Shown: positions 7,637 through 15,535 of the stretch, one piece after another
How positions within the stretch are numbered: the stretch's first letter is position 1
How the letters are laid out: each line of letters begins with the position of its first letter
DNA from: Prevotellaceae bacterium UBA4372
GTDB taxonomy: Bacteria > Bacteroidota > Bacteroidia > Bacteroidales > Bacteroidaceae
NCBI GenBank assembly: GCA_002391275.1
Contig: DGSC01000017.1
Location: 126,559 to 172,344, forward strand
DNA length: 45,786 bases
Reading direction: 5' to 3'
Position numbers and translations under genes: made by a program
The notes under the pieces: generated by a model
Told to the model about the DNA's origin: nothing
What the model saw: only the letters and a program-made list of their open reading frames with translations
Database searches by the model: none

Positions 7637-9667
7637 ATGGACAACCAAAATAAGCAGTCAACGTCGCCCCAAGGCGGCACACAAGGCAACCGTGGCAACA
7701 AAAACAAGATGCCACGCTTCAACCTCTCCTGGATTTACCTGATTATAGCCGTTGCTTTGGGCTATCTCTTCTTTGCCGGAGGCGACATGCAGTCGGCAGG
7801 TACGGCTTCGAAAAACGTCACCTACACCGTGTTCAAGCAATACGTTGAGCAAGGCTATGCCAACAAGGTCGTAGCCAGCAAGGACGAAGGAACGGTGAAG
7901 ATGTACGTCAAGCCGGAACACATCCGCGACGTTTTCCAGCAAGGCGTGGAGCAGACGGGCAAGCAGCCCTTCGTCCTGGCCGAAATCCCATCGGCCGACA
8001 AGCTTGACGAATTTATTTCCGCCCAGCAGGAATTAGGCAATTTCAAAGGCGAGCTGAGCTATAAGCGTACCAATGATACGTTCATGCAAGTGTTCTGGAA
8101 CATCTTCCCCCTGCTGCTGATCATCGTGGTGTGGATATTCATCATGCGCCGCATGAGTGGCAATGGCGGAGTAGGAGGCATGGGCGGCATCTTCAACGTA
8201 GGACGCTCGCGCGCGCAATTAGTAGAAAAAGGTAGCGAAAACGAATCGAAAGTGACCTTCAAGGACGTGGCCGGACAGGCTTCGGCCAAGCAGGAGGTGC
8301 AGGAAATCGTTGAGTTCCTGAAGAATCCGACCAAGTTCACCGACCTCGGCGGCAAGATACCCAAGGGCGCGCTGCTCGTAGGTCCTCCGGGAACGGGTAA
8401 GACCCTTTTGGCCAAAGCCGTGGCAGGCGAAGCCGATGTGCCTTTCTTCTCGATGTCTGGCTCAGACTTCGTAGAGATGTTCGTAGGCGTAGGTGCCAGC
8501 CGTGTCCGCGACCTCTTCCGTCAGGCTAAGGAGAAAGCGCCGTGCATCATCTTCATCGATGAGATTGACGCCGTAGGACGTGCCCGTTCGCGCAATGCGA
8601 TGATGGGCGGCAACGACGAGCGCGAGTCGACGCTCAACCAGTTGCTCACCGAGATGGACGGCTTCGGAACCAACTCCGGCGTCATTATCATGGCGGCTAC
8701 GAACCGGGCCGACATCCTCGACAAGGCACTCCTTCGCGCCGGACGCTTCGACCGACAGATTCACGTAGATCTGCCCGACTTGAACGAGCGCAAGGCCGTC
8801 TTCAAGGTACACCTCAGACCCATCAAGGTCGACAGCTCGCTCGACGTTGACCTGCTGGCCCGCCAGACACCGGGCTTCAGCGGAGCTGACATTGCCAACG
8901 TCTGCAACGAAGCTGCGCTCATAGCTGCCCGCCATGGCAAGCAAGCCGTAACGAAGGAAGACTTCCTTGCTGCCGTAGACCGCATCGTAGGCGGACTGGA
9001 GAAGAAAACCAAGGTGATGACCGAGGAGGAAAAGCGTACCATAGCCCTTCACGAGGCTGGCCACGCCACCATTTCGTGGAACCTCCAATATGCAAATCCT
9101 TTGATAAAAGTGACCATCGTGCCACGTGGACGCGCGCTTGGCGCTGCCTGGTACCTGCCCGAAGAAAGACAGATTACGACACGCGAACAGATGCTCGACG
9201 AGATGTGCGCTACCCTTGGCGGACGCGCAGCCGAGGAATTGTTCACAGGCCACATTTCAAGTGGTGCCATGAACGACCTCGAACGTGTGACGAAGCAAGC
9301 CTACGGCATGATAGCATACATGGGCATGAGCGAGGCTCTGCCGAACCTCTGCTACTACAGCAACGACGAATACTCTTGGCAACGCCCCTACAGCGAAGCC
9401 ACAGCCGAGCTCATCGACAAGGAGGTGAAGCGCATGATTGCCGAACAGTATGAGCGTGCAAAGCAACTGCTCATGGAGAAGCGCGACGGCCACAAGGCCC
9501 TGGCCGACCTGCTCGTAGAGCGCGAGGTCATCTTTGCCGAAGACGTCGAAAAGATTTTCGGCAAGCGCCCATGGATAAGCCGTACGGAAGAGCTCCTTGA
9601 AGCACAGGCAGAAGACGAGAACACTGAAACCATAAACGAACAACAAGCCGAGCAACAAGAACAATGA
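7637..9667 (+). CDS. ftsH: ATP-dependent zinc metalloprotease FtsH
   Basis: A membrane-anchored AAA+ protease that unfolds and degrades membrane and short-lived cytoplasmic proteins. Its 676 residues contain, in order: a polar N-terminal extension; TM1 (about 31-48); a periplasmic domain; TM2 (about 151-170); a Gly/Met-rich linker; the AAA domain with Walker A GPPGTGKT (249-256), Walker B IIFIDEID and the pore motif MFVGVGASRVRD; the second region of homology ATNRADILDKALLRAGRFDRQI; and the zinc protease motif HEAGH (472-476). All key residues are intact. The Gln/Glu-rich C-terminal tail is low complexity. It starts 2 bp after rsfS, and its stop overlaps the cdsA start (ATGA), so the three genes are translationally coupled. 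Confidence 0.98.
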   Translation: MDNQNKQSTSPQGGTQGNRGNKNKMPRFNLSWIYLIIAVALGYLFFAGGDMQSAGTASKNVTYTVFKQYVEQGYANKVVASKDEGTVKMYVKPEHIRDVFQQGVEQTGKQPFVLAEIPSADKLDEFISAQQELGNFKGELSYKRTNDTFMQVFWNIFPLLLIIVVWIFIMRRMSGNGGVGGMGGIFNVGRSRAQLVEKGSENESKVTFKDVAGQASAKQEVQEIVEFLKNPTKFTDLGGKIPKGALLVGPPGTGKTLLAKAVAGEADVPFFSMSGSDFVEMFVGVGASRVRDLFRQAKEKAPCIIFIDEIDAVGRARSRNAMMGGNDERESTLNQLLTEMDGFGTNSGVIIMAATNRADILDKALLRAGRFDRQIHVDLPDLNERKAVFKVHLRPIKVDSSLDVDLLARQTPGFSGADIANVCNEAALIAARHGKQAVTKEDFLAAVDRIVGGLEKKTKVMTEEEKRTIALHEAGHATISWNLQYANPLIKVTIVPRGRALGAAWYLPEERQITTREQMLDEMCATLGGRAAEELFTGHISSGAMNDLERVTKQAYGMIAYMGMSEALPNLCYYSNDEYSWQRPYSEATAELIDKEVKRMIAEQYERAKQLLMEKRDGHKALADLLVEREVIFAEDVEKIFGKRPWISRTEELLEAQAEDENTETINEQQAEQQEQ

Positions 9668-10515
9668 AGAACCTCATCATACGCACCATCACCGGCGTCG
9701 CATTTGTCGCCATCATGGTATTTGGCATCCTACATTCCCCAGCAAGCTTTGCCACGCTCTTTACAATCATCACCGTCTTGAGCGTATGGGAGTTCACGGG
9801 AATCGTCAACCAACGTCCAGATGTCAGCGTCAATCGATTCATCACTACCGTAGCGGGCGGATGCTTGTTCGTGGGCTTCTTCGGATATTCCTTTGGCATC
9901 AGCGGCGCAGGCGTGCTCTTTGTGCCATGGCTACTCAGCATGGTGTACATGCTTGTGGCCGAGCTCTACTTGCAACGCGAGAGCCCTCTGAACAACTGGG
10001 CTTATGCCATGATGTCGCAAGTCTATGTGGCCTTGCCCTTCTCGCTGCTATGCCTGATTGCCAACCCCGACATTAGTGCCAACACAACCACACCCGAAAC
10101 CCAAGGTGCAGCCACATGGTTGGTGCTGGCCATCTATGTCCTTCTGTGGCTCAACGATAGTGGAGCCTACTGCGTGGGCTCATTATTAGGGCGCCACAAG
10201 CTGTTCCCGAGAATCTCGCCCGGCAAGTCGTGGGAAGGTTCTATAGGCGGAGGGGTATTATGCATCATCGTTGCACTCATCGCTTCACAAAGCCTGACAT
10301 TGATGTCGCCCGTGCAGTGGGTCGGTTTCGCCCTCGTCGTCGTCGTTTTCGGAACGTGGGGCGACCTCATAGAGAGCTTGCTCAAACGCCAAATGGGCAT
10401 AAAGGACAGCGGCAACATCCTGCCTGGTCACGGAGGTATGCTCGACCGGTTTGACAGCAGCCTCCTGGCAATTCCCGCCGCTGTTATGTACCTATATGCC
10501 GTGGTGCTCATATAA
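9664..10515 (+). CDS. cdsA: Phosphatidate cytidylyltransferase (CDP-diglyceride synthase)
   Basis: Makes CDP-diacylglycerol from phosphatidic acid and CTP at the inner membrane, the branch point of phospholipid synthesis. The 283-residue protein is mostly hydrophobic, with about seven or eight membrane segments. It carries the complete family signature near the C-terminus: S.LKR..GIKD followed by LPGHGGMLDRFD. The ATG overlaps the ftsH stop in ATGA, so this is the third gene of the operon, and a terminator follows 41 bp downstream. Confidence 0.97.
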   Translation: MKNLIIRTITGVAFVAIMVFGILHSPASFATLFTIITVLSVWEFTGIVNQRPDVSVNRFITTVAGGCLFVGFFGYSFGISGAGVLFVPWLLSMVYMLVAELYLQRESPLNNWAYAMMSQVYVALPFSLLCLIANPDISANTTTPETQGAATWLVLAIYVLLWLNDSGAYCVGSLLGRHKLFPRISPGKSWEGSIGGGVLCIIVALIASQSLTLMSPVQWVGFALVVVVFGTWGDLIESLLKRQMGIKDSGNILPGHGGMLDRFDSSLLAIPAAVMYLYAVVLI

Positions 10516-10556
10516 TAAATGTTAAAATCACACTCATCCATTTAAACATATATAAG

Positions 10557-10586
10557 AAAAGGCCGTCCTACATTCGACGGCCTTTT
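10557..10586 (+). terminator. Terminator of the rsfS-ftsH-cdsA operon
   Basis: GGCCGTC pairs with GACGGCC, extended by A4 and T4 flanks that also pair, around an 8-nt loop. The following barrel gene starts 11 bp after it. Confidence 0.85.
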
Positions 10587-10597
10587 ATTTTACTGAT

Positions 10598-13597
10598 ATG
10601 AACAGACTACTATATACATTATTCGCGCTGTGCCTTTCCTTGGCCGCAAGCGCTCAAAAAGTAACCGTTAGCGGCACCATCGTAGACTCTGAAGGAGAAC
10701 CGATGCCGGGCGCTACCATTGTGATAATGAACCCCGACAGCACACAAGTCACTGGTCAGCAGACCAAAAGTGACGGCTCGTTCAGTCTCTCCGGCATTAA
10801 AGCAGGGAACTATCTCTTGCGTGCCTCGTTCGTAGGTTACAAGACGGCATGGCGGCAACTGACTCTGACAAAGAAGAACAAGGCTATGCTCCTTGGTGAA
10901 ATAACGTTGGAGGACAATGCACGCATCATGAAAGAAGCCCAGGTGACGGCCCGCGCTGCACAGGTAGAGATGAAAGCGGACACGTTCGTCTACAATTCCG
11001 ACGCCTTCCGCATTCCCGAAGGCTCGAACTTCGAGGCCTTGCTGAAAAAGTTCCCCGGCGCTGAGATTACCGAACAAGGCACCATAAAAATCAATGGCAA
11101 GGAAGTCAAGAAGATACTTGTCAACGAGAAAGAATTCTTCGGCAACGACACACAGATGACCTTGAAGAACCTGCCGGCCAAGATGGTCAGCAAGGTAAAG
11201 GCCTACGACCGCCAAAGCGACTACTCACGCGTCACCGGCATTGACGATGGCGAGGAGGAAACCGTTCTCGACCTCACAGTACGCAAAGGCATGACTGAAG
11301 GTTGGTTTATCAATGCCGATCTGGCTTACGGCACCGAGGATCGCTATGCCGAAAACGTGACGATAAGCCGCTTTACCGACAATCTTAACTTCTTCCTCAC
11401 GGGCAATGCCAATAATGTCAACAGCCGAGGCTTCGGTGGATGGTGGCGTGGCAGCAATGGTCTTACGACCGTTTTTAATCCCGGCATCAGCTTTGCTTGG
11501 AACAATGGTAAGAAGCAAAACGAAGAGGGACGCTTCGAAGTGGGTGGCAACGTAAGATACAACTATAGGAAAAATGACCTGCAAACGAAGACCAACAGCG
11601 AGAACTTCCTTACCTCTACGGCTTCGCAGTTCGTCAACAGCCTCAGCCAGAGCCTAAGCAAATCGAAAAACGTGGATACGGACTTCCGCCTCGAATGGCA
11701 ACCCGATTCAATGACCAACATTGTCTTCCGCCCCGGTTATTCCTATAACAATAACAACAACAGCGGTTCGAGTCGCTCGGTCACCTTCAACGACAGTCCT
11801 TACGAAGCCGGAATGGAGAATCCGCTGAACGAATACAATGCGAAAGACGCAGAAGACAAACTTGTCTACGAGGATATCCTCGTCAATGACAACAACCGAC
11901 AAAACAGAGGCAACGGCCATAACTACAATGTTAACGGGTCTTTACAAATCAATCGCCGACTTCAGAAACCCGGTCGCAACGTCACATTGGACGTAAGCGG
12001 CAACATAGGCGAAAGCTCAAGCGAAAGCTACAGCCGTTCGCTCGTCAACTTCTTCCAGGACACACAGCGCCCATACACATTCACAAATCAATATAACGAT
12101 AATCCTTCCAAGAACTGGAATTACCGCGTTAGAGCCAGCTATTCCGAGCCCATTTTCAAGGGCGCAAACCTCCAATTCTCCTACCAGTTCCAGCGCCGCT
12201 ACACCGACAGCGACCGCTCGATGTATAGCATCGACTCACTCTTGACGAAGAGCGATTACGCCTACATCTGGGGAGATCTTACCGATGAGGAAATCATCCA
12301 GCAACTGGCACTTGGCTACAGACCATCTGATGCCCTACTGGCTGGGCTCAAGAACATTGAGAACTCGCAATACGCCACTTACAACGAGTTCAACCACGAT
12401 GCTTCAGTAATGCTGCGTTATCAGTTTGGCGACTTCAACCTGAATGCCGGCGTTAGCTTCCAACCGCAGACGACTCACATGGACTACACCAAGAACCGTC
12501 TCGACACGACCGTAACGCGACACGTCTTCAATTGGTCACCTCGTGTAGATTTGCGCTGGAAGATCTCCAACACCAGCCAACTACGCCTTCGCTACAATGC
12601 ACGCATGAGCCAACCATCGATGACGCAACTGCTCGATGTTGACGACACGAGCGACCCGATGAACGTAAGCCACGGAAATCCAGGACTAAAGCCTTCGTGG
12701 AACAACAACTTCAACATCTTCTACAACAACTATCTCGTGGACCGTCAAATGGGTTGGGCTATGAACCTCCGATTCAACAATACACGGAACTCTATCTCAA
12801 GTCGTACGCTGTATGACCTTACGACGGGTAAGCGCGAAACCACGCCAGACAACATCAACGGCAATTGGAACACAGGCTTGTGGGCTATGTTCAACACGGC
12901 ACTCGACCGCAACAAGAACTGGAATGTGATGAACAATGTCAATCTCAACTACTCGAACAACGTCGGTTATATGTCCATCGACCAGAAGTCGTCATCAGTG
13001 AAATCAACGACCAAAAACACGTCGATCGGCGACTACCTGCGGTTGAACTACCGCAACGAGTTTGGCGACTGGAGTGTAGACTTCGGCGTCAACGGCGGCT
13101 TCACCTTCAGCCACGCCCGCAATGCCATTCGCGAAAGTGCCAATCTCGATACATGGAACTTCAACTATGGTGGCAACGCACAGGTGACAGCGCCTTGGGG
13201 TACCAGTCTTTCGACCGACATCTCGCAAGAGAGTCGCCGCGGCTACGAGGATGCTTCGATGAACACCAACGAGCTTATCTGGAATGCCCAACTCTCGCAG
13301 ACGTTCTTGAAAGACAAATCTCTTACGTTAAGTGTCCAGTGGTACGACATACTGAAAGAGCGCAGCAACATAAGCCGTGCCATCAGCGCCTTCTCTCGCT
13401 CCGACTCGTGGAGCAATGCCATCAACTCGTATCTGATGGTGCACGTCATCTATCAGCTCAACCTCTTAGGCGATAGCGAAATGCGACGCGAAGGCTGGGG
13501 CGGTCCTGGCTTCGGTGGTCCTGGCGGTCGCGGCGGCCGTGGCGGCCGAGGCTTCGGAGGCGGCGGCCGAGGTCCTGGCGGCGGTGGTCCACGTTAA
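10598..13597 (+). CDS. Outer-membrane beta-barrel protein, TonB-dependent-receptor-like, with Gly-rich tail
   Basis: A 999-residue outer-membrane protein of the Bacteroidetes barrel type (OMP_b-brl_3-like). It has a signal peptide (1-19, cleaved near ASA/Q); a carboxypeptidase regulatory-like domain (about 22-105, opening VTVSGTIVDSEGEPMPGATI); a plug-like region (about 130-225, with NFEALLKKFPGAEI and IKINGKEVKKILVNEKEFF); and a long barrel rich in alternating aromatic and Asn residues. The last 35 residues are almost only Gly, Arg, Pro and Phe. No adjacent SusD partner exists, so the substrate is unknown; a role in uptake or surface assembly is inference. No consensus promoter was recognised in the short gap after the cdsA terminator. 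Confidence 0.9.
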   Translation: MNRLLYTLFALCLSLAASAQKVTVSGTIVDSEGEPMPGATIVIMNPDSTQVTGQQTKSDGSFSLSGIKAGNYLLRASFVGYKTAWRQLTLTKKNKAMLLGEITLEDNARIMKEAQVTARAAQVEMKADTFVYNSDAFRIPEGSNFEALLKKFPGAEITEQGTIKINGKEVKKILVNEKEFFGNDTQMTLKNLPAKMVSKVKAYDRQSDYSRVTGIDDGEEETVLDLTVRKGMTEGWFINADLAYGTEDRYAENVTISRFTDNLNFFLTGNANNVNSRGFGGWWRGSNGLTTVFNPGISFAWNNGKKQNEEGRFEVGGNVRYNYRKNDLQTKTNSENFLTSTASQFVNSLSQSLSKSKNVDTDFRLEWQPDSMTNIVFRPGYSYNNNNNSGSSRSVTFNDSPYEAGMENPLNEYNAKDAEDKLVYEDILVNDNNRQNRGNGHNYNVNGSLQINRRLQKPGRNVTLDVSGNIGESSSESYSRSLVNFFQDTQRPYTFTNQYNDNPSKNWNYRVRASYSEPIFKGANLQFSYQFQRRYTDSDRSMYSIDSLLTKSDYAYIWGDLTDEEIIQQLALGYRPSDALLAGLKNIENSQYATYNEFNHDASVMLRYQFGDFNLNAGVSFQPQTTHMDYTKNRLDTTVTRHVFNWSPRVDLRWKISNTSQLRLRYNARMSQPSMTQLLDVDDTSDPMNVSHGNPGLKPSWNNNFNIFYNNYLVDRQMGWAMNLRFNNTRNSISSRTLYDLTTGKRETTPDNINGNWNTGLWAMFNTALDRNKNWNVMNNVNLNYSNNVGYMSIDQKSSSVKSTTKNTSIGDYLRLNYRNEFGDWSVDFGVNGGFTFSHARNAIRESANLDTWNFNYGGNAQVTAPWGTSLSTDISQESRRGYEDASMNTNELIWNAQLSQTFLKDKSLTLSVQWYDILKERSNISRAISAFSRSDSWSNAINSYLMVHVIYQLNLLGDSEMRREGWGGPGFGGPGGRGGRGGRGFGGGGRGPGGGGPR

Positions 13598-13603
13598 ATA
13601 TGT

Positions 13604-13663
13604 ACAAACAAAAAGCGGGAACGCACGACAGCTTTTGTCGTGCGTTCCCGCTTTTTTGTTTGT
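13604..13663. terminator. Strong bidirectional terminator between convergent genes
   Basis: A near-perfect 25-bp stem (left arm 13604-13629, right arm 13637-13663, one extra T) with a 7-nt loop has A-rich and T-rich ends, so it serves both the plus-strand barrel gene and the minus-strand AraC-type gene. Confidence 0.95.
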
Positions 13664-13668
13664 ATGAG

Positions 13669-14079
13669 TTAATTCTTATTCTTATTCGCTTTTCTTACCT
13701 CGCCCGGCGTGCATCCGAACTTCTTTTTGAAGATGGCCGAGAAATGAGAAACATTCTTAAAGCCTACATCGAAACAGACGTCAGAGACGCGGAGTCCACG
13801 TGCCAACATATCGTAAGATGCTCTGAGTCTGCGGTCGGTGAGCCAACGTTCAGGAGAGAGAGGACTCATTTTCTTGAAGTCGCGTTTGAATGTTGAAAGA
13901 CTGCGTCCCGATGCCCGCGCAAACTCGGTCATCGACATATCAGACCGAAAGTTACGCTCCATGAACTCGTGCAGGTCTATTTTACTACCACGCGAGTTCT
14001 CGTAACCGTAACCTTTGCTTAAATCAGCCGCAAGGATGTCTGAGTTACTTGCTTGCATATTATTGATAATTTCGGACAT
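13669..14079 (-). CDS. Short AraC-family DNA-binding protein (HTH domain only)
   Basis: The 136-residue protein consists almost wholly of the AraC double helix-turn-helix, about residues 38-130: MTEFARASGRSLSTFKRDFK for the first HTH, then the second with VSDVCFDVGFKNVSHFSAIF and the closing KKKFGCTPGEVR. AraC regulators are usually near 280-300 residues with an N-terminal sensing domain, which is absent here. The frame stays open only 11 codons upstream of the ATG before a TAA, so there is no hidden N-terminus in this frame. A promoter box lies about 75 bp upstream, suggesting it is expressed in this short form. It is divergent from rhaM, which is a possible target by position only. Confidence 0.85.
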   Translation of the reverse strand: MSEIINNMQASNSDILAADLSKGYGYENSRGSKIDLHEFMERNFRSDMSMTEFARASGRSLSTFKRDFKKMSPLSPERWLTDRRLRASYDMLARGLRVSDVCFDVGFKNVSHFSAIFKKKFGCTPGEVRKANKNKN

Positions 14080-14152
14080 AAAGTCGGGAATTGTAGAAAT
14101 CTTAATAAATGTTAGTTAAAGTGCTTGAGGTGGGTCTTTCACTCTTGCGCTG

Positions 14153-14160
14153 CAAAGATA
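14153..14160 (-). promoter_or_regulatory. -7 promoter box for the AraC-type gene
   Basis: The minus strand reads TATCTTTG here, a full match to TAnnTTTG, about 75 bp upstream of the start. No -33 TTTG is seen at the right spacing. Confidence 0.6.
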
Positions 14161-14307
14161 AACCATTCATATAGACGTGCGTTTGTTTTACGGGTCAAAG
14201 TTGTATTTTCATTAGTTTTTGTGCTTAAAATGTGTATGTTAGGGGCTTTTGAATACATTTTACACAAAAAAGATTAAAAATAAATAGTGCGGAACCACTC
14301 TTTTGAT

Positions 14308-14315
14308 TATTTTTG
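14308..14315 (+). promoter_or_regulatory. -7 promoter box for rhaM
   Basis: TATTTTTG matches TAnnTTTG and lies 39 bp before the rhaM ATG. The -33 region has no clear TTTG, which would fit an activator-dependent promoter (inference). Confidence 0.55.
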
Positions 14316-14354
14316 TATCATTTTATTGAATCATCTTTTAAAAAACGTAAAAAC

Positions 14355-14669
14355 ATGAGAAGATTTGCATTCAAAATGTACCTCAAACCAGGTTTCGAGG
14401 AAGAATATGAACGTCGACATGCTGCATTGTGGCCAGAGCTCAAAAAAGGCATCAAGGATGCAGGAGTTAGCAACTACAGCATTTTCTGGGATCGTGAGAC
14501 CAACATTCTCTTTGGCTATCAAGAGATTGAGGGCGAACAGAGTTCTCAGGACATGGGTGCGGACGAGACCACTCAGAAGTGGTGGGCATACATGAAGGAT
14601 ATAATGGAAACCAATCCTGACAATTCACCTGTGACCATTCCTATTCGCGAGGTGTTTCATCTGGATTAG
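14355..14669 (+). CDS. rhaM: L-rhamnose mutarotase
   Basis: Interconverts alpha and beta anomers of L-rhamnose in the cytoplasm. The 104-residue length and motifs fit the family well: RFAFKMYLKPG at the N-terminus, ERRHAALWPEL with the catalytic His region, YSIFWDRETNILFGY, and the C-terminal WW.YMKDIM followed by REVFHLD. The start at 14355 replaces a longer frame from 14313 that begins inside the promoter box. No other rhamnose genes are in the window, so it may serve a distant pathway. It is divergent from a short AraC-type regulator and convergent with the ABC ATPase gene, 29 bp away. Confidence 0.93.
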   Translation: MRRFAFKMYLKPGFEEEYERRHAALWPELKKGIKDAGVSNYSIFWDRETNILFGYQEIEGEQSSQDMGADETTQKWWAYMKDIMETNPDNSPVTIPIREVFHLD

Positions 14670-14698
14670 TAAAAGAAAAAGTGAGCCGTGGTTTTGCG

Positions 14699-15523
14699 TT
14701 AACAGCAGACGTTGAATCGCATCTGCTCGGCATCGAAGACGATGCCTGTTCCGGCGAAGCTATTGCTTAAAGCCCCGTTGTCGGCGAGCTCCCGAGGTGT
14801 TCCTATGACCACCTGGAGCCCGCCGTTTTCATTTTGTTTATTGGGCAGATGCTCTGCCATACGAGGCCTTAAGATCCACATACAGTCGGCCGTCTGCAGT
14901 GCCAGCTCAAGGTCGTGGGTAGAGAGAAAGACCGTCTTTCCCATTTCGTGTGCCAAACGGCGCAACAGCAACATGGCTTCCACCTTCGATGGGAAGTCGA
15001 GAAAGGCGGTAGGCTCATCGAGGAAGATGATTGGAGTCTGCTGTGCCAGGGCTTTTGCTATCATCACTTTTTGACGTTCGCCATCGGAGAGCGAGTCGAC
15101 CATGCGGTGTTGCAGATGCACGATTCCTACCTGATGCAGCGCTTCGTCAACGGCTGCATTGTCCTGCTCGCCAAGACGTCCCCAAAAACCTGTATACGGA
15201 CTGCGTCCCATGGCTACCATATCCCTCACGCGCATCCCTCTCACATCAGGCTTCTCGGTAAGTACTACGCCTATGAGGCGGGCCAGTTCATGCTGTTTGT
15301 AAGAGCTAATGTCCCGGCCGTCCAGGGTCATATTTCCGCCCAACGGAGGTTGGAAGGTGGCCAGCGTACGCAAGAGTGTGCTCTTGCCAGCTCCATTCGG
15401 TCCCAAGAGACAGGTGAGTGCGCCAGGCTGAAGGGTGGCGGAGATTCCGCGACTGACTATGCGCAGCCCACGCCTTGTATTGTAGCCAGTGGTAAGGTTG
15501 GTCAGAATGTATTCCATTGTCAA
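14699..15523 (-). CDS. ABC transporter ATP-binding protein (FecE/BtuD-like), orphan
   Basis: The ATPase subunit of an importer of the iron-siderophore, heme or vitamin B12 type. It has Walker A GPNGAGKST (about residues 41-49), a Q-loop-region segment VVLTEKPDVRGMRVRDMVAMGR typical of FecE-like ATPases, signature SDGERQKVMIAKAL (LSDGE in place of LSGGQ, common in this subgroup), Walker B IIFLDEPTAFLD and the switch His in STHDLE. No permease or binding protein is nearby, so the partners must be encoded elsewhere. It starts 12 bp after the GH20 gene and is probably co-transcribed with it. A second in-frame ATG lies two codons in. Confidence 0.9.
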   Translation of the reverse strand: MTMEYILTNLTTGYNTRRGLRIVSRGISATLQPGALTCLLGPNGAGKSTLLRTLATFQPPLGGNMTLDGRDISSYKQHELARLIGVVLTEKPDVRGMRVRDMVAMGRSPYTGFWGRLGEQDNAAVDEALHQVGIVHLQHRMVDSLSDGERQKVMIAKALAQQTPIIFLDEPTAFLDFPSKVEAMLLLRRLAHEMGKTVFLSTHDLELALQTADCMWILRPRMAEHLPNKQNENGGLQVVIGTPRELADNGALSNSFAGTGIVFDAEQMRFNVCC

Positions 15524-15535
15524 TCGTGGAGTCGT

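Noticed and set aside
10598..13597. Assignment as a SusC-type transporter
   Set aside because: The domain order resembles SusC, but the barrel type, the lack of a SusD partner and the Gly-rich end fit the broader OMP_b-brl_3-like group better.
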